From positions 1 to 42,175 of IMG/VR virus record IMGVR_UViG_3300049846_001066: a DNA stretch of 42,175 bases; one strand, 5' to 3'. How positions within the stretch are numbered: the stretch's first letter is position 1; every line of letters starts with the position of its first letter. The translations under genes were made by a program, and so were the position numbers. The DNA comes from a virus. A model generated the notes under the pieces. It made no database searches and was not told where the DNA came from. It worked only from the letters and a program-made list of their open reading frames with translations. Positions 21,943 to 30,209 of the stretch are shown one piece after another.

Positions 21943-22532
21943 AATTACCACAGGTAACATTAATAGCTGTATCAGGTATTGGATACGATTCAGAGGGACA
22001 CAAGAAAGCATTTGAAAAGTCTTGTAGGAATATAGATTTTGGTGCGGTTAAGCATATAGAGTTAGGTGAGATTAAGGATATTGATACTTGGAATAAGGCG
22101 GTTATATATGAGTTACCCAAATATGTGGAAACAGATTTTGCATTATTAATACACCCAGATGGTTATGTAGTGAATGCAGACTGCTGGGATGATAATTGGT
22201 TAAATTATGATTACATCGGAAGCCCATGGCCAGAGCCACAAGATACGTTCTCCTATCGTGACGTCAAAGGTGAAATCCAACGTGTCGGTAACAGCGTATC
22301 CCTTAGGAGTAAAAGACTTCTCGATGTGGCGAACAAACGTAACTTGGAGTGGAAACCCTTTTATGGTTACTACAACGAGGACGGATTCATCTGCGTCAAC
22401 TATCGCCATATATACGAAGAAGAGGGCTGTAGATTCGCTCCACTGGAGGAGGCGGTAAGGTTTGGTAAAGAGTGGGATATACCAGAGAATAGAAATATTA
22501 ATAAGACGTTTGTCTTTCATTCAACACAATGA
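21939..22532 (+). CDS. DUF5672 glycosyltransferase-associated protein
   Basis: This 197-residue protein matches the DUF5672 pattern: FALLIHPDGYV, WLNYDYIGSPWP, VGNSVSLRSKRLLD and EDGFICVNYR in order. The family is found in polysaccharide loci and is thought to contain GT-A-like transferases, but the reaction is not established. The start is TTG 21939, overlapping the previous stop. It is coupled by ATGA to a GT11-like gene. Confidence 0.75.
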   Translation: MKLPQVTLIAVSGIGYDSEGHKKAFEKSCRNIDFGAVKHIELGEIKDIDTWNKAVIYELPKYVETDFALLIHPDGYVVNADCWDDNWLNYDYIGSPWPEPQDTFSYRDVKGEIQRVGNSVSLRSKRLLDVANKRNLEWKPFYGYYNEDGFICVNYRHIYEEEGCRFAPLEEAVRFGKEWDIPENRNINKTFVFHSTQ

Positions 22533-23299
22533 TATACGGGATTATTCATAAGGGGTCAGGGTTGGGAAACCAACTCCACAGATATGTGGCAACAAGGGTA
22601 CTTGCCCTTGATAATGGGTATGATTTTGGTTTTGTAGCACCAGGGTTATTTAAGGGTATATCTTTTATGAAACCACAGATGGGTACTGTCTATGAGGAGT
22701 ATGCAGATATCCCTTATACCATTGAAGAGCCAGCAGGTAAGGTTGTTGCTAAGAGTGATATACCCTTATGGGTAGAGGGAACAGACTATTATAACCCAGA
22801 GTTTAATTTTATTAGTGATAATACAATAATTGATGGCGAATTTCAGGACGAAAGATACTTTGGACACAGACTGCCAGAGATAAGAGAATGGCTTAAAACA
22901 GAGTATATGGATATGCCAGACGACTTATGTGTTATAGGCTTTAGAGGTGGTGAGTTCGCCATTTACCCAGATTTATTCTTAACACCTAGTTACTGGCTTG
23001 AGGCTATCTCAATTATGAAAGGTATAAACCCTAAGATGAGATTTGAAGTCCATACAGACGACCCAGGCATGGCTAAAAGGTTTTTCCCAGAATATAAAAT
23101 CATTCATGATATAAGCATTAACTGGAGATCAATAAGATATGCGAAATATAGTATTATCGCTAATTCTAGTTTCTATATACTCCCTTCACTACTTAACGAC
23201 AAGGCAGAGAAGATAATAGCACCTAGATATTGGGCGAGAAGAAACACTGCGGTATGGTCGATGCCACAGAATTATTACAAGAAATTCCATTACATTTAA
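22529..23299 (+). CDS. GT11-like (fucosyltransferase-type) glycosyltransferase
   Basis: This 256-residue protein shows GSGLGNQLHRYVATR near the N-terminus, IGFRGGEF in place of the HxRxxD region, HTDDPGMAK, and the C-terminal ANSSFYILPSLL with IAPRYWA. These are GT11/GT-B fucosyltransferase marks, although the Arg motif is altered (FRGGE). It is the second GT11-like gene here and differs strongly from that at 17590. The donor is probably GDP-linked; the exact sugar is unknown. Confidence 0.7.
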   Translation: MIYGIIHKGSGLGNQLHRYVATRVLALDNGYDFGFVAPGLFKGISFMKPQMGTVYEEYADIPYTIEEPAGKVVAKSDIPLWVEGTDYYNPEFNFISDNTIIDGEFQDERYFGHRLPEIREWLKTEYMDMPDDLCVIGFRGGEFAIYPDLFLTPSYWLEAISIMKGINPKMRFEVHTDDPGMAKRFFPEYKIIHDISINWRSIRYAKYSIIANSSFYILPSLLNDKAEKIIAPRYWARRNTAVWSMPQNYYKKFHYI

Positions 23300-23886
23300 T
23301 GAAGTATGTTCTTAGTCGTTATAATCACAATGTTGCTTGGGTTTCTGGCTACTCTGATGATGTTGTTATTTATGATAGAAGCGAACAGCCATTACCGAAT
23401 ACCATTGTGGTTGCTAATGTCGGCAGTGACATTTACGATAAGTTTACCTATATTATTGACAATTACGATAATTTGCCAGAGGTTGCTCTGTATTCTAAAG
23501 CAAATTTGTTTGATTATATAAAGCCGAGAGAGTTTGAATTAATAAAAGATAACAAGTCGTTTACCCCTTTGCTTACTTTGGAGCATAAAGTATATGAACC
23601 TGTTTGTTGGTACGAGAATGGACTTTACTGCGAGTTGAATAACTATTGGTATTTACACTATCACCCAGCGCGAAAGGCGGATGAATTAGTAAAGCTACTA
23701 GGTATGGATAAGAGGGAGTATAACAAGTTTGCACCAGGGAGTAATTACATAGTCCCACGTGAAAACATACTGAAGCATCCTAAATCGTATTATGAAAAAT
23801 TAAGAAGCTATCTTGATTGGTCTGTTTATCCAGGGGAGGCACAGATATTAGAAAGGAATTTATATTATATATGGTCTATGACGTAG
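23299..23886 (+). CDS. DUF3431-like glycan-associated protein
   Basis: The start at ATG 23299, overlapping the previous stop (TAATG), gives 195 residues. Motifs such as VVANVGSDIYDKFTYIIDNYDNL, FAPGSNYIVPRENIL and YPGEAQILERNLYYIW resemble DUF3431 proteins found beside glycosyltransferases. It probably has a glycosyltransferase-type fold, but no DxD site is evident. It overlaps the GT17-like gene by 16 bases. Confidence 0.6.
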   Translation: MKYVLSRYNHNVAWVSGYSDDVVIYDRSEQPLPNTIVVANVGSDIYDKFTYIIDNYDNLPEVALYSKANLFDYIKPREFELIKDNKSFTPLLTLEHKVYEPVCWYENGLYCELNNYWYLHYHPARKADELVKLLGMDKREYNKFAPGSNYIVPRENILKHPKSYYEKLRSYLDWSVYPGEAQILERNLYYIWSMT

Positions 23887-24635
23887 TCACTTATAACGGA
23901 GAGGAAGAACTTTTTGATATAAGATACAACACGCTTTATTATCTTGTTGACGAGTTTATCGTAGTAGAAGCACCAACTACCTTCTCTGGTAAGCCCAAGC
24001 CTTTGTACTTCGAACAGATAAGGCATAGATACCCAGATGTAAAATACTTTGTTATCAACGAAGATTATACAGAGGAAGAGATAAGACAGGCGAGGGAATC
24101 ACCTAATACAGTTGGTGCAGAGCATTGGAAGCATGAATTTTTACAGAAAGAGAGTATAAAGAAGGCGTTAACCCACTTAGACGACAACGATATAGTTTAC
24201 ATAGGTGATTGTGATGAAATATGGAGCGTGGCTTTAGATCCAGGTGAAAAAGTGTTTAAGCTGGGGTTAGAGGTCTATACATACTTCCTGAATAATAGGT
24301 CAAGCGAGGAGTTTTGGGGAACGTTGTTAGCAAGATATAAAAATATTAAGAATGAATGCCTAAATCATCTAAGACAGAGCGCGAAAAAGACTAATTTTAT
24401 ACTAGGTTGGCACTTTACTAGCATGGCAAGAGATCTACACAGGAAACTTCTTGACAGTTATACAGAGGAAACCTACGCCAATAAAGATGTTATGGATAAC
24501 CTACTCGTTAATATTGTCAATAACCAAGACTTTCTAGGTAGAGATTTTGAGTTTTGGTTGGATGAGAGTAACTGGCCAGATTATCTGACAAAAAATAGGG
24601 ATAAATTTTTACATTTAATAAGAAAAGGAGTATAA
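23871..24635 (+). CDS. Glycosyltransferase family 17-like protein
   Basis: The ATG at 23871 is preferred, giving 254 residues. The N-terminus YDVVTYNGEEELFDIRYNTL and VDEFIVVEAPTTFSGKPKPL match GT17, the family of beta-1,4-N-acetylglucosaminyltransferase III. YIGDCDEIW supplies an acidic metal site. GWHFTS further on is also typical. Bacterial and viral members exist, but their specificities are mostly unknown. It is the last transferase of the island before groES. Confidence 0.78.
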   Translation: MVYDVVTYNGEEELFDIRYNTLYYLVDEFIVVEAPTTFSGKPKPLYFEQIRHRYPDVKYFVINEDYTEEEIRQARESPNTVGAEHWKHEFLQKESIKKALTHLDDNDIVYIGDCDEIWSVALDPGEKVFKLGLEVYTYFLNNRSSEEFWGTLLARYKNIKNECLNHLRQSAKKTNFILGWHFTSMARDLHRKLLDSYTEETYANKDVMDNLLVNIVNNQDFLGRDFEFWLDESNWPDYLTKNRDKFLHLIRKGV

Positions 24636-24639
24636 TTAT

Positions 24640-24867
24640 ATGAGAATACTTAATAATCGCATCCTTCTAAAGGCGGTTGAGCCAGAGAAGAGCGATATTA
24701 TAAAACCTTACGAGGTTAAGCACTATGAGGTTGCAGGAGTGGGTCCAAAGGTCGAAGAGGTAAAAGTGGGTGATAAGGTACTGTATCAGCAGGGAGCTAA
24801 GGTGAATATATTAGGTGAGGATTATGTCCTTATCGAACCAGATGATTTAATTTGCGTACTAGAATGA
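24640..24867 (+). CDS. groES: Co-chaperonin GroES (short form)
   Basis: This 75-residue protein has the GroES order: N-terminal LNNRILLKAVEP, VAGVGP, then VKVGDKVLYQQGA and a C-terminal YVLIEPDDLICVLE. Cellular GroES has about 95 residues. Here the mobile loop that contacts GroEL is cut to a short EKSDIIKPYE stretch and the roof is reduced. A strong ribosome binding site (AAAGGAG) lies before ATG, and the stop overlaps the groEL start (ATGA). Confidence 0.88.
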   Translation: MRILNNRILLKAVEPEKSDIIKPYEVKHYEVAGVGPKVEEVKVGDKVLYQQGAKVNILGEDYVLIEPDDLICVLE

Positions 24868-26423
24868 AACAAATCAATTTTGAACCTAAAAACAAGCTAA
24901 AGGCAGGATTAGACAGAGTAGCAGATGCAGTTAAGCTAACAATTGGTCCAATGGGTCGGAATGTAGCCATTGAGAGGGGTGCAGAGCCACTTATTACCAA
25001 TGATGGCGGTACTATCGCTCACGAGATAATACTAGGTGACAAGGACGAGAATATGGGAGCGCAGATAGTACGAGGGGTAATTAGAAAGACCAGTGAAAAA
25101 GTAGGCGGTGGTAGAACTGCAAGTGCAATTTTAACCCAAGCTATTGTCAAAGAGGGATTAAAACAAGCTCAATTTGGTATTAATATTAATGAATTTAAGC
25201 GTGGCATGGCTAAGGCTGTGTCAGATATTACAGAGGAGTTGAAAAAGAATGCGAAAGAAGTTCAATCTAAAGAAGAATTGGAACAAATTGCAACTATCTC
25301 AACTGAAGATAAAAAACTTGGAGCAACGATTGCGGATGTTGTCTGGCAAACAGGTAAAGACTCAATTGTAACAGTAGAGGAATCGCAAGGCTTAGATATT
25401 ACCACAGAGGTCGTTGATGGTGTGAAGTTTGATAAGGGGTGGGTATCGCCTTATATGGTGACTAACCCAGAACGCATGGAAGCGGAGCTTAAAGATGTAC
25501 CCGTACTTGTAACAGATAAGAAAATCTCAATTTATAAGGAAATATACCCAATTATTGAGAAATTAGCAGGTAAGGGGAAGAATAGTCTATTGGTTGTATG
25601 TGAGGATTTTGAGGGTGATGCTTTAAATAACAGCGTTTTAATGAAAATCAGGGGTGTATTTAACTTAGTAGCAGTGAAATTCCCTCTTATAGGCAAAGAT
25701 GACTGGATAGAGGATATAGCAAAAAGCGTGGGTACAGAGATCATATCTGATAAAACAGGATTTACTTATGCCAATATAGGATTAGGATTAGCGAAGAAAG
25801 CAATTGTGTCTAAGGATAGTACAGTAATAATGGGGTCAGCAGACATAAAAGACCATTTGCGTAATCTTAAGTTATTAGCAGAGAATACAGAGAATGTGGT
25901 AGAAAAGGATAAATTGGAACGCAGGATAGCGGTATTGGGTGGGGGGATCGCTGTAATAAAGGTGGGTGCATCAACAGAAGCAGAAATGAAGTATCTAAAG
26001 CAGAAGATAGAGGATGGAGTCAATGAAAGTAAGAGAGCCTTAGAGGAGGGTGTGGTAGCAGGTGGTGATGTAGCATTTGTTAATGCGGTGAAGAGCTTAG
26101 AGTTATTACCCGAATCTGATCAAGGAATGGGGTATAATACAGTAGTAAGCTCGGTAAGCGAGCCATTTAAACAGATAATCAGAAACGCGCAAGGCTCCCC
26201 AGAGGTTATCCTAAATCAAATAACTACAAACAAGAGTAAAACAATAGGATATAACGCAATAACAGATAAGATAGAAGAAGATATGTTCAAAGCAGGGATT
26301 ATCGACGCCCTAAAGGTAGTAAGAACTGTCCTTGAGAACGCAGTAAGTGGCGCAGGTATGTTCTTAACAATAGAAGCCACAGTTAATGAAAAAGTAGAAG
26401 AGAAAACTAAATTAGAATACTAA
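24864..26423 (+). CDS. groEL: Chaperonin GroEL (divergent)
   Basis: Started at ATG 24864 (ATGA overlap with groES), this gives 519 residues. The ATP site keeps TIGPMGRN (26-33) and TNDGG with Asp47 (equivalent to E. coli Asp52). The GDGTTT motif is GGGRTA (81-86), which replaces catalytic Asp87 by Gly. The later acidic residue in KIEDG, equivalent to Asp398, is kept, as is EEGVVAGGDVAF. The apical domain is recognisable (FDKGWVSPYMV), while the C-terminal GGM tail is absent. It may fold capsid or fibre proteins with altered ATPase behaviour. Confidence 0.9.
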   Translation: MKQINFEPKNKLKAGLDRVADAVKLTIGPMGRNVAIERGAEPLITNDGGTIAHEIILGDKDENMGAQIVRGVIRKTSEKVGGGRTASAILTQAIVKEGLKQAQFGININEFKRGMAKAVSDITEELKKNAKEVQSKEELEQIATISTEDKKLGATIADVVWQTGKDSIVTVEESQGLDITTEVVDGVKFDKGWVSPYMVTNPERMEAELKDVPVLVTDKKISIYKEIYPIIEKLAGKGKNSLLVVCEDFEGDALNNSVLMKIRGVFNLVAVKFPLIGKDDWIEDIAKSVGTEIISDKTGFTYANIGLGLAKKAIVSKDSTVIMGSADIKDHLRNLKLLAENTENVVEKDKLERRIAVLGGGIAVIKVGASTEAEMKYLKQKIEDGVNESKRALEEGVVAGGDVAFVNAVKSLELLPESDQGMGYNTVVSSVSEPFKQIIRNAQGSPEVILNQITTNKSKTIGYNAITDKIEEDMFKAGIIDALKVVRTVLENAVSGAGMFLTIEATVNEKVEEKTKLEY

Positions 26424-27559
26424 TGGATATAAAACTACTTACTCCCTATGAGAAGAACGCCAAAAAGCATCCCCGAAAGCAAATAGAGCAAGTTGCGGCA
26501 AGTATTAAAGAGTTTGGATTCAATCAACCAATAGTTGTTGATAAGAATAATGTGGTTATTGTCGGTCACGGGAGACTAGAAGCGGCAAAACTGCTTGGCT
26601 TAGAAGAAGTGCCTATAATCACTGTAGATCTAACAGAAGAACAAGCAAAAGCGTACAGACTAGCTGACAACAAACTTAACGAATCAGAGTGGGATATGGG
26701 CTTAGTTATTGATGAGTTGAAGGGTTTAAGTGAGGATATGCTCGACCTTACAGGCTTTGACAAAGACCTAATACTAGAGCCTGATGAAAAGGATGATGAG
26801 ATACCTGAAAATCCTCCAACAAGGGCTAAATTAGGCGATATATGGCAGTTAGGCAAGCATAGGGTAATATGTGGTGACTCTACCAGTTTAGAGGCAGTAG
26901 AGAGGCTAATGGACGGCTCTAAGGCTGATTTAGTAGTAACAGACCCACCGTATAACACAGGGATGGATGGTGAGGGAAAAGCGGAGAAAGCCTGGCTTTC
27001 TCATATGTTCAATGACAAGATAGAAAACTGGGAACAATTCCTTACTGATGTATTCGCTAATTGCTTTGCAGTTACCAAAGGACAGTGTGCTTTCTATGTG
27101 TTTATAGATTGGCGTAAGGTTGCAGATATTCGTGTTGCCCTTGAAAAACTAATGGAAGTTAAGAATGTAATAGTTTGGGATAAGAAGGTACACGGACTAG
27201 GTAGTGATTATAAATTTACTTATGAATTATGTGTAGTAGGCAAAAAGGGTAAGCCAGAGATAAATAATCGTTATGGCACAGATTATCAGGATATATGGCG
27301 TGTACAACGAGATATGGGTAGGAATGAAAACCACGCAACAGCCAAACCAATAGAGTTATTAGAAAAACCTATTATTCACGCTAGTAAGCAAGATGATATT
27401 GTATTAGATTTATTCCTCGGCTCAGGCTCAACTCTAATAGCTTGTGAGAAAACAGGAAGAATATGTTATGGAATGGAACTAGACCCTAAATATGTAGATG
27501 TAATTATAAAACGCTGGGAAGACTATACGGGTCAGAAAGCAGAGAAAATAAATGGATAA
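26423..27559 (+). CDS. ParB-domain DNA methyltransferase
   Basis: The 378-residue protein has an N-terminal ParB/Srx-like domain (VVIVGHGRLEAAKLLGL, about 44-60). A class beta-type amino-methyltransferase follows, with DPPY at 174-177 and the S-adenosylmethionine motif DLFLGSGST near residue 325. DPPY favours N6-adenine methylation. Such ParB-MTase proteins are common in phages and may protect DNA from host restriction. No cognate nuclease is adjacent. It overlaps groEL by TAATG and the next gene by 8 bases. Confidence 0.87.
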   Translation: MDIKLLTPYEKNAKKHPRKQIEQVAASIKEFGFNQPIVVDKNNVVIVGHGRLEAAKLLGLEEVPIITVDLTEEQAKAYRLADNKLNESEWDMGLVIDELKGLSEDMLDLTGFDKDLILEPDEKDDEIPENPPTRAKLGDIWQLGKHRVICGDSTSLEAVERLMDGSKADLVVTDPPYNTGMDGEGKAEKAWLSHMFNDKIENWEQFLTDVFANCFAVTKGQCAFYVFIDWRKVADIRVALEKLMEVKNVIVWDKKVHGLGSDYKFTYELCVVGKKGKPEINNRYGTDYQDIWRVQRDMGRNENHATAKPIELLEKPIIHASKQDDIVLDLFLGSGSTLIACEKTGRICYGMELDPKYVDVIIKRWEDYTGQKAEKING

Positions 27560-27905
27560 AAGAGATTTTACAACTAAATATAAATGGTGGGAGGACTTGG
27601 AAAAAAAACTTAAACTAGAACAGGCTTTTGCTATTGGTTGTACGGATAAAGAAGCTTGTAGTTATGCGGAAATTACGGAAGACCAATTATATTACTATGA
27701 AAATGAGATAAATAAAGAATTCCGAGTAAAAAAGCAAGAATTAAAGGATAAACCTATTCTAAAGGCTAAACAGACAATAGTTAAAAACTTAGAAGACCCA
27801 ACTCATGCTAAATGGTATTTAGAAAAGAAAGCACATCAAGAGTTCGGACAAAGATTAGAGTTAAGTGGTGAAGTAACTAAAAAGATAATCTCAATAGATG
27901 AGTGA
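27552..27905 (+). CDS. Small terminase subunit (candidate)
   Basis: This 117-residue protein is helical and charged, with an N-terminal helix-turn-helix-like part (AFAIGCTDKEACSYAEITEDQLYYYE) and a C-terminal helical oligomerisation region, as in phage small terminases that recognise DNA for packaging. The next packaging gene, the large terminase, is separated only by an FkbM methyltransferase. The assignment rests on fold pattern and position. Confidence 0.72.
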   Translation: MDKRDFTTKYKWWEDLEKKLKLEQAFAIGCTDKEACSYAEITEDQLYYYENEINKEFRVKKQELKDKPILKAKQTIVKNLEDPTHAKWYLEKKAHQEFGQRLELSGEVTKKIISIDE

Positions 27906-28512
27906 TCATACACCAATACCACCAGCAGAGTTGGAGTTATTTAAGAAACTGCCTAGCCTAAAGGTTATATTTGATGTGGGTGCAAGAGCAGACTGTGACT
28001 ACTTAGATTTAAAGCCTAAAGCAGAGTGCCATCTATTTGAGCCTAATCATTTATTCTTTGATGAGTTAAAGCAGAATGTAGGTAAACGAAAAGCATACTT
28101 AAATAACTTCGGCTTGAGTAATAAGTCTGGTTATTTATTTTATAACCAAGGAATACAAACAGTAGAGGGTAGTGAAGCATGGGCAGGCAATGGCGATATG
28201 AGAGTTAAAGTAAAGACCTTAGATAGCTACGCAAAAGATATACCACAAATAGACTTCCTTAAGATAGACACAGAGGGTAATGATTATAAGGTTTTATTAG
28301 GCGGTAGGAAAACAATACAAAGAACGCGGTTTATTCAATATGAACACTGGAACGACAAAGAGGAGTTTCATAAGCTATTAGAACCCCTATTCCATTTAGA
28401 GTATGTGGGTTACAGAAATGTATTGTGTATTAATACTAAGCTAGTGTCTAAACAGACTAAAGAGAGATTGATTAAATTTATAAGAGATAATGAATACTCA
28501 AAACTCGCCTAA
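27898..28512 (+). CDS. FkbM-family methyltransferase
   Basis: This 204-residue protein shows the FkbM order: VIFDVGA (S-adenosylmethionine site, about 24-30), CHLFEPN (about 44-50), VKVKTLDSY, and DFLKIDTEGNDYKVL (about 120-134). FkbM enzymes O-methylate sugars or other small groups. It overlaps both the small terminase gene (8 bases) and the large terminase gene (23 bases), so it is co-translated with packaging genes although it logically belongs with the glycan island. Confidence 0.85.
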   Translation: MSDHTPIPPAELELFKKLPSLKVIFDVGARADCDYLDLKPKAECHLFEPNHLFFDELKQNVGKRKAYLNNFGLSNKSGYLFYNQGIQTVEGSEAWAGNGDMRVKVKTLDSYAKDIPQIDFLKIDTEGNDYKVLLGGRKTIQRTRFIQYEHWNDKEEFHKLLEPLFHLEYVGYRNVLCINTKLVSKQTKERLIKFIRDNEYSKLA

Positions 28513-29890
28513 TATAGTTAAGTTTAGTGAGATGACACGCTTCTTTCCGAAGCAACAGGAAGCTCTAGACGCTAGTAAGCGGTTTAAATATGTATTATTC
28601 GGTGGCTCGGTAGGAAGTGGTAAGTCATACTGGATACGCTGGAGTTGTCTTTACTGGTTGATGTATTATTATAATAAATATGACTTAAAGGGTGTTAGAG
28701 CAGGTCTATTCTGTGAAGATTACCCTAGTTTAAACGATAGACACTTAACTAAGATTAAATATGAATTTCCTGACTGGCTTGGTACATTTAATGAAGCTAA
28801 GAAAGAATTTACCCTTGCACCCGACTATGGTGGGGGTATTATCGCATTCAGAAACCTTGATGATCCTAGCAAGTACCTTAGTGTAGAGTTTGCTGTTATC
28901 GCTATTGATGAGGTAAACCGTAATCCAAAAAGTACATTTGATATGCTTCGCTCTCGTCATCGTTGGCCTGGTATTAAAGACACCAAGTTTATAGCTGGCT
29001 GTAATCCATTAGGTGAGGCGTGGGTAAAGAATATGTGGGTTAAAAGGTTATTCCCTGCAACAGAGCAAGAGCAGTATGAGTTTGTATATGTACCAGCACT
29101 CCCAACAGACAACCCTCATCTACCACCAGAGTATTATAAGAGCCTAGAATCCTTACCAGATACCCAGCGTAAGGCTTATTTAGAGGGTAATTGGGATGCA
29201 TTCGACGAAGAAATGGACGACAAAGGATATGTTCGTCTTGTTAATGATCGTGAGTTACAAAGCTCAATAGTGAATAATGGTGACCATTCAGGCTTCAGAA
29301 TACTAGGAGTTGACCCTGCTGCGGGTGGGGATAACTCGGCAATTGTACTTAAGAGTGGTAACTTACAAGAGGTATTATTTAATCAGAAATTGCAGAACAC
29401 TATGGATTTAGTGGGTGTTATCATGGAAAAATGCAGAGATTATAGCGTGGACTTGATTGTTATTGATAAAACTGGTATCGGACAAGGAGTTTTTGATAGG
29501 CTTAAAGATTTAGATTATAATGTAAGAGGGGTTTCTTTCGGTGAAAAGAGTGAAGATCCACAGTTTGGTAATCTGAAAGCAGAATGGCATTGGCGACAGC
29601 GTAAGTGGTTGTTATCAGGTGGCAGGTTGCTTCAAGATTTTGGTTGGAATGAATTTGAGGTTGTTAAGTATAAGAACAAAGACGGAAAGATAGTTATCCA
29701 GCCTAAAGAAGAATTATTTAAGGATGGTATAGCAAGTCCTAATTGTGTTGACGCAGCAGTTCTCACAATGGCTATCCCAGATCAAGCAATACAAGGACAA
29801 AGAATAATAAAAGCAAACAGAGGTCGTCCGTTCTACGATGCAATGGATTCTGTTTGGGAAGGAAAGTCAATTGACCGATTCATTGGATAA
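28490..29890 (+). CDS. terL: Terminase large subunit
   Basis: The 466-residue protein has a P-loop GGSVGSGKS (about 38-46), a Walker B segment AVIAIDEVN, and the coupling TKFIAGCNP. The nuclease domain starts with LGVDPAAGGDNSAIV and continues with VIDKTGIGQGVFDRL and a C-terminal acidic site near CVDAAVL. It packages DNA into the prohead. The architecture is complete, with no truncation. It overlaps the FkbM gene by 23 bases. Confidence 0.92.
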   Translation: MNTQNSPNIVKFSEMTRFFPKQQEALDASKRFKYVLFGGSVGSGKSYWIRWSCLYWLMYYYNKYDLKGVRAGLFCEDYPSLNDRHLTKIKYEFPDWLGTFNEAKKEFTLAPDYGGGIIAFRNLDDPSKYLSVEFAVIAIDEVNRNPKSTFDMLRSRHRWPGIKDTKFIAGCNPLGEAWVKNMWVKRLFPATEQEQYEFVYVPALPTDNPHLPPEYYKSLESLPDTQRKAYLEGNWDAFDEEMDDKGYVRLVNDRELQSSIVNNGDHSGFRILGVDPAAGGDNSAIVLKSGNLQEVLFNQKLQNTMDLVGVIMEKCRDYSVDLIVIDKTGIGQGVFDRLKDLDYNVRGVSFGEKSEDPQFGNLKAEWHWRQRKWLLSGGRLLQDFGWNEFEVVKYKNKDGKIVIQPKEELFKDGIASPNCVDAAVLTMAIPDQAIQGQRIIKANRGRPFYDAMDSVWEGKSIDRFIG

Positions 29891-30209
29891 CCAAGACTGG
29901 TATGGACAAGGGGTAGAAACCGACCCTATAAAGCTAGAAGAAGATGGCACTGGCAAGGCCATTATAATGAGGGTATTTGAGTTTACATTGCCACCTTTTG
30001 AAAACGATAACGACTTGCCAACCGAGGCAGAGCTTGTAGAGGCTCATAAGTCAAAAATTACAGCATTTTTGTGGAGAGATGAATTAGTACCAGTGATGGA
30101 CTACAAGGCTGTTATCTCTGCTGATAAGAAGTCATTTAAGGTATTTGCTACAGCCCAAGCTAAGGCTGGCAGTAATGTACTAGAAAAACCACAACAGCTT
30201 AATGGATAA
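29871..30209 (+). CDS. Small protein between terminase and portal genes
   Basis: This gene encodes 112 residues if started at TTG 29871, which follows GGAAAG and gives a 20-base overlap like its neighbours; an ATG at 29838 is the alternative. The sequence has an acidic N-terminus, a beta-rich middle (AIIMRVFEFTLPPF), and a C-terminal part (KAVISADKKSFKVFATAQAK). It has no known motif. Its position suggests a small structural or portal-associated protein. Confidence 0.55.
   Translation: MTDSLDNQDWYGQGVETDPIKLEEDGTGKAIIMRVFEFTLPPFENDNDLPTEAELVEAHKSKITAFLWRDELVPVMDYKAVISADKKSFKVFATAQAKAGSNVLEKPQQLNG

Noticed and set aside
24608-24640. TTTACA-17-TATAAT promoter match directly before groES
   Set aside because: The predicted transcription start falls at about 24643, after the groES ATG, so it could not serve groES. 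The spacer also contains the groES ribosome binding site, so the match is probably a by-product of AT-rich sequence.
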